A stretch of DNA of 64,000 bases from Enoplosus armatus (Eukaryota; Chordata; Actinopteri; Centrarchiformes; Enoplosidae), in the NCBI RefSeq assembly GCF_043641665.1, contig NC_092182.1:26559320-26623319 (forward strand), read 5' to 3'. Shown here one piece after another: positions 60,110 to 64,000 of the stretch. The position numbers were made by a program, and so were the translations under genes. The stretch's first letter is position 1; the number at the start of each line of letters is the position of its first letter. The notes beneath the pieces are model-generated. The model had not been told where the DNA came from, searched no databases, and saw only the letters and a list, made by a program, of their open reading frames with translations.

Positions 60110-62017
60110 TCTCTCTCAGGAGTGGGTAAATAATGGTTGAAAAAGCTGTGTAGTGGTTGAGGACACTTTACTGTAAAAGTGGTTTAAACAACACAGAATC
60201 ATTTCATGACCTTGTAACATCCGTGACATCTACTGTACACTTTCTCCTCTGTACTTCATATAATTAGTATAATTCACTAATTCACAACAGACTGCAGCTC
60301 TGCAAAACATAGCTTTGGGTACTGACACACACACAAACACGCAAACACACACACACACACACAAACAAACTCAGCTGCAGGCTCTAAAATCATTCATGTA
60401 GAGTGAGGAAAATATTGGTCTGTGCTGATGTGGAAAATCAGCTCAGGAAGAAGAGATCACTCACTTCCTGTCCTCAGTGTTGCGTCCCAGATGTTAGCTG
60501 AAAGAAACCTCATGTCATGTTCTCCTCTTCTTATCCTGTAGCAGATAACTGACTTGATCTCTCATGCAAAACAGGCATCATGTTTGCCTTCAGGCTGGAA
60601 AGTGCTCAGCAGAGTGCGACCGTCTGCCCACAACTCAACTTCTCCAGCTTGGAAAACAGAAGCCGTCGTAATGCTTTGTTTGTTTATTGCTGTCTTTGGA
60701 GTTGGATAAGCTAGCACATGAAGCGTCTTCTATCTACTGTCGCTTTCTTATCACATCGCAGCTGTTAGTGCCCGAGTGTCTCGGTGATCAGGCGGAATGT
60801 GAAGTCACACCACAATTTAATTCAACAATACGTTGTTTTTAAGCTGTTTCCATAATCAGTGGAGGACAGAAGGGCGTTTTTCTAAATCATATTTCTGTCT
60901 CCGTCACTTTTATGGTTTCAGGTTGACTTTCTTACTGAAACCTAAACATTGCTCTCTCGTTGTCCTTCCTCCACAGTCCAGATGAGAGTAGAGAGGAGTT
61001 GATAAAAATGCTGATACACTCCGAGTCGCCTTCAATTATTACCATGCTCACAGAGCAATTAGCTTAACGAGCTGCAAGGAGCGGTGCACAGGGCTTTGTG
61101 GACCTGGGCTTCGCCTCTCAGGCTTCGTACAGGCTCCCCTACCTAATTGGTGGAGGTTGTTGGGGCTGTAAGTGGCCTCAAAGGAATACCTGCAGACACT
61201 ACTTAATCCTTTTAACATGACTAAAGTTGTTGTTTTGTTTTAGCTAAATACGTTCAATATACCTGTGACTCACCTGGGACATTAATGCCTCATAAAATGT
61301 TTCATATAAATGTTTCTACAAAAGCCTTCTAAATTGTAATCTCCAGGATTTTCATCGAAGTTCATTTTTATTATCAGTTTATTAACTGCTGTGTTGTTTC
61401 TGCTTCCAAGAGACCATAAACAGTGTGTTTAGTACCGCAACTACTGTTCAGCTGTGTGACCTTCTCCTCCAGTCTTCGTTGAACCATAGTGGCCTTTACT
61501 GGTCAAGATCATTTCCCAGTTCTTGTTCTGATTAGCGCGCTCGCCTTCAGCAAAGCGTCATACAACCTGCAGTTGTTGATGCCGCTGCCACAAAGTGTTT
61601 GCAGCTATCAGAGCCGAGGTGATAGCAACAGCTAATGTGGGGAAATGAGTTTCAAAATTGCATTAACTATAATAATATAAATGATATAAACATCACATCA
61701 GTGGACAAATCCACTCAGTCACACAGACTATATCAAACATTTTATATCTACCAAGCATATTGCTTCTTAGTCTGGAGATAAAGCTCTTTATTCAGCTGTC
61801 TGAGCCAAAGCCCTTATTGGATATCACAACATGTAAGAAGTGGATATGAGTGGTTCATTAGTGTTTAATCTGTAATAATTTACGGCAGGAAATTCAAGCT
61901 CTTAGGGCATTAACTCACATGTAAACGATCATTATAACCATCAACTTTGATTATATACAACTAATACAGACACTGTGCCTGCTGCAGTGCTGCAGGGAAT
62001 AATGAGGCTGATGTGAC

Positions 62018-62018
<1 letters not shown>

Positions 62019-62090
<72 letters not shown>
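62019..62090 (+). repeat. (AC)36 microsatellite
   Basis: Pure AC run of 72 bp, the longest uninterrupted dinucleotide array near the right edge except for 29659-29732. Confidence 0.96.
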
Positions 62091-62094
<4 letters not shown>

Positions 62095-64000
62095 CTGTGA
62101 AAAAGGGACAAAACAATGACAGAGAAATAGATAAACAATAAACTAGGCTGTTTGTTGTCTGCAGGGATTATTATGGTCTGGCCACATTACTCATGAATAT
62201 AAACACCAAAATCCAGAGTTGACAGATTTCCTGATGGATTCAGATTCACTCTGTTTGTCTCTGATTCTGATAGCAAACAGCAGATGGATTAAACATATCA
62301 GGCGCAGGAGATAGACAGATGTCACAAGAGGAGAAAAGGAGGGATGCAGGGAAGGAGGAGTTCAGGGCGAGATGTGGACGACTCTTAATAAAATAGAGTT
62401 ATGTGACACAGAGAGGAAGAATGGAAAGAAATGAAAAAGAAATGAAAGAAGGAGAACTAAGAAGAACTAAATATGCTGCTGAACCTGAGAAATGAGTCAG
62501 TAATTCTTGGTACAGCATGAAACTAGATATCAGACAAAAGGTAAAAAAGCAAGGGATGAAGAAATGGAGTGAAAAAGAGAAAACGGCAAATACTGAGCTC
62601 ATGATTCTTACTCGTATACAGTAGAAGAAGCTGAGGTTCAAGGCAGTGAGGGCGGAATTGGATTGAAGAGAGGAAAGACATGTTTCCTGGGCTTTACAGT
62701 GAGCTGATGGATGCTAAGGCCTGAAAACCAGAAGAATTACCAGGGATTTAGATGTTCTGGGAGAGGAAAAGGGAGGGATCGGGTGATGAAATGATGGAGG
62801 AGCTCAGGGTGAAAAGAAGGGAGGAAACCTGCGTGTAGGGAATAAGCCCATGAAACTTGATATACAGGGACAATATCGCTGGGGAATTAGATGCCATCGG
62901 GACGAGAGAGTGAGCGATGGAGGGGAATGGGAGAGAGAGGGAGAATATATCAGCAACAGTGAGTCATGAGGAGAAAATTAAAGGGAGGAAAGGAGAAAAT
63001 CAGAGGAAGAAGGTCTCTGTTCTGAGGGAGGGAGGGATGCTACTCAGCTTTAGATTACACACTAAAACAGTAACCGTAGTAGCTAAACAGTAAGAAAGAA
63101 AAGACGTAGACGAGAGGGAAGAAAGAAATGCAGAGAGAGAAGTATGCTGTGACAGACAGTTCTGTAGAGTGGAGCACTCTGCCGCCGCTTTCATCTGAGG
63201 CAGTTATCCTCCGACTATCTTGGACAAGGTCATCGGTGCTTTTATCTCTCCTCACTGAGAGCACTACATCGCCCGGCCCTGCTCCCTCTGTCAAAAGTCA
63301 CTCTGGATGCAGAATACAGCTGCTCTCGGGCACGAAACGTCAGCCGAGCGAGGACGGAGGGGAGAAAGGAAGACGTGGAGAGGAAAGAGAGAGGGGGAGA
63401 ATACACGAACAACATGTGTGTTTCGGCTGAAGAAAGTGAACTGTTGTAAGTGATGAAGAAGATTGTACATGTCGAGAGGGAATATGGATGAACATTAGGC
63501 CTGAAGGTCTCTCACATGGAGCGATGGAAGCAGAGAGATATACATACATACATAGATATATATACAATAACACCAGGAAGCAGCCGGAGAGAGACAGTGA
63601 GACGGTGTTATCTGTCATGTGAACACATCAAATATAGACTTCCGTTAGTAAACACAGAAGCTCAGCCTGTTTCCTTCGCTGCACTCACTGTGTGTTGCTT
63701 ACAAACTATCCTGCCACATCAAAACAAATGAGAAAAGTCCATTGGAACGTACAGTGTTACCAAATAAACAACCACAATAGCACAAATATGACTACCCCCT
63801 GCTGTTATGTGCCCCTCCCCCCCTCCCTCCCCTTACACCAGCCAGGGGGCAACATGACCCAAACGTTAATCCTCTCAACAGCAACAGACAGTCGGCCAAA
63901 ACAGCTTCCCACCAAAATGCCAGGCCTGGCTGAGGACACTAACTGATGTGGACTGAGCCCACGGCGCCCAACAGAAACCTCGTGTTATACAGTGCGATTT

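Larger units (their letters stand above)
1..64000 (-). other. dock3: dock3 transcription unit, partial (5' half, exons 2 to 9)
   Basis: Eight minus-strand exons encode consecutive pieces of a DOCK-B subfamily protein. The pieces run in order from high to low coordinates, each has AG/GT splice borders, and all phases agree. DOCK3 is chosen over DOCK4 because of the segments GETVQILEKCEG, ETVVPLED-IVTEV, HLSSRHSVQQST and RHGE-CR-PVPHH, which follow DOCK3 as I remember it and differ from DOCK4. DOCK1, DOCK2 and DOCK5 differ more widely. DOCK3 is a neuronal Rac exchange factor that acts with ELMO and promotes actin remodelling and neurite growth. The ATG exon, the promoter, DHR-1, DHR-2 and the proline-rich tail are outside the window. 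Exon numbers assume one coding exon upstream of exon 2. The identification rests on recalled family sequence, not on a search. Confidence 0.93.
48962..64000 (-). other. dock3: dock3 intron 1 (partial, at least 15 kb)
   Basis: This is the sequence 5' of exon 2 on the minus strand. I looked for a start exon encoding the expected short N-terminus (a Met-Trp start followed by an acidic stretch and Tyr-Gly) and did not find one, so the ATG exon probably lies beyond base 64000. The intron holds CA/GT arrays (52929-52998, 53206-53232, 55229-55268, 56640-56677, 56832-56896, 58707-58752, 62019-62090), a C17 run near 51403, a G21 run near 60089, a 323-bp inverted-terminal-repeat element (55836-56158) and an alternating purine-pyrimidine block (57079-57107). 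Open frames in it are short and resemble nothing I know. A noncoding first exon or alternative promoter cannot be excluded by eye. Confidence 0.75.

Noticed and set aside
48962..64000. Start exon of dock3
   Set aside because: I looked for the short Met-Trp N-terminus followed by a donor and did not find it. It is presumed to lie upstream of the window.

Overview
The window is vertebrate nuclear DNA, almost certainly from a teleost fish. It is about 99% intron, with GT-AG exons on the minus strand, many long (CA)n/(GT)n microsatellites, GATA/GACA and polypyrimidine satellites, and dispersed repeats of fish type. I see no bacterial operon, phage, CRISPR array or rRNA/tRNA gene.

The one gene I can support is the 5' part of dock3 (dedicator of cytokinesis 3, MOCA), a Rac guanine-nucleotide exchange factor of neurons, transcribed right to left. 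Eight coding exons were placed by translating the minus strand, matching the DOCK3 family from memory, and checking splice sites and codon phase. Counting from an unseen upstream ATG exon they are exon 2 (48878-48961), 3 (43681-43721), 4 (26742-26797), 5 (23249-23345), 6 (4903-5051), 7 (3212-3296), 8 (587-628) and 9 (1/2-156). Every junction joins in frame. Together they encode about 236 codons: most of the N-terminal SH3 domain (exons 2-4), the linker and helical segment that in DOCK proteins contacts ELMO (exons 4-7), a 14-residue Ser/Thr/Gln-rich insert (exon 8), and the start of the region leading to DHR-1 (exon 9). The ATG exon and promoter lie beyond base 64000. DHR-1, DHR-2 and the C-terminus lie before base 1.

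Intron layout from the 5' side of the gene: intron 1 (48962 to past the right edge, with CA/GT arrays and a 323-bp inverted-terminal-repeat element); intron 2 (43722-48877, with a decayed L2-like LINE fragment); intron 3 (26798-43680, with a 1.4-kb polypyrimidine satellite, a 37-bp x10 minisatellite and inverted GT/CA pairs); intron 4 (23346-26741, with a candidate regulatory block holding two POU octamers); intron 5 (5052-23248, with a 1.1-kb GATA/GACA satellite); short introns 6-8, rich in simple repeats close to splice sites.

The observations most worth a second look are these: the exon-7 5' splice site lies inside a perfect 11-bp hairpin that competes with a second hairpin; exon 6 sits between a C18 tract and a (CA)14 tract; exon 8 is a frame-neutral 42-nt exon with a weak donor; and a 37-bp tandem array has grown out of the end of a transposon that has another copy 17 kb away. 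I found no wholly new protein system. The novelty here is in intron architecture.
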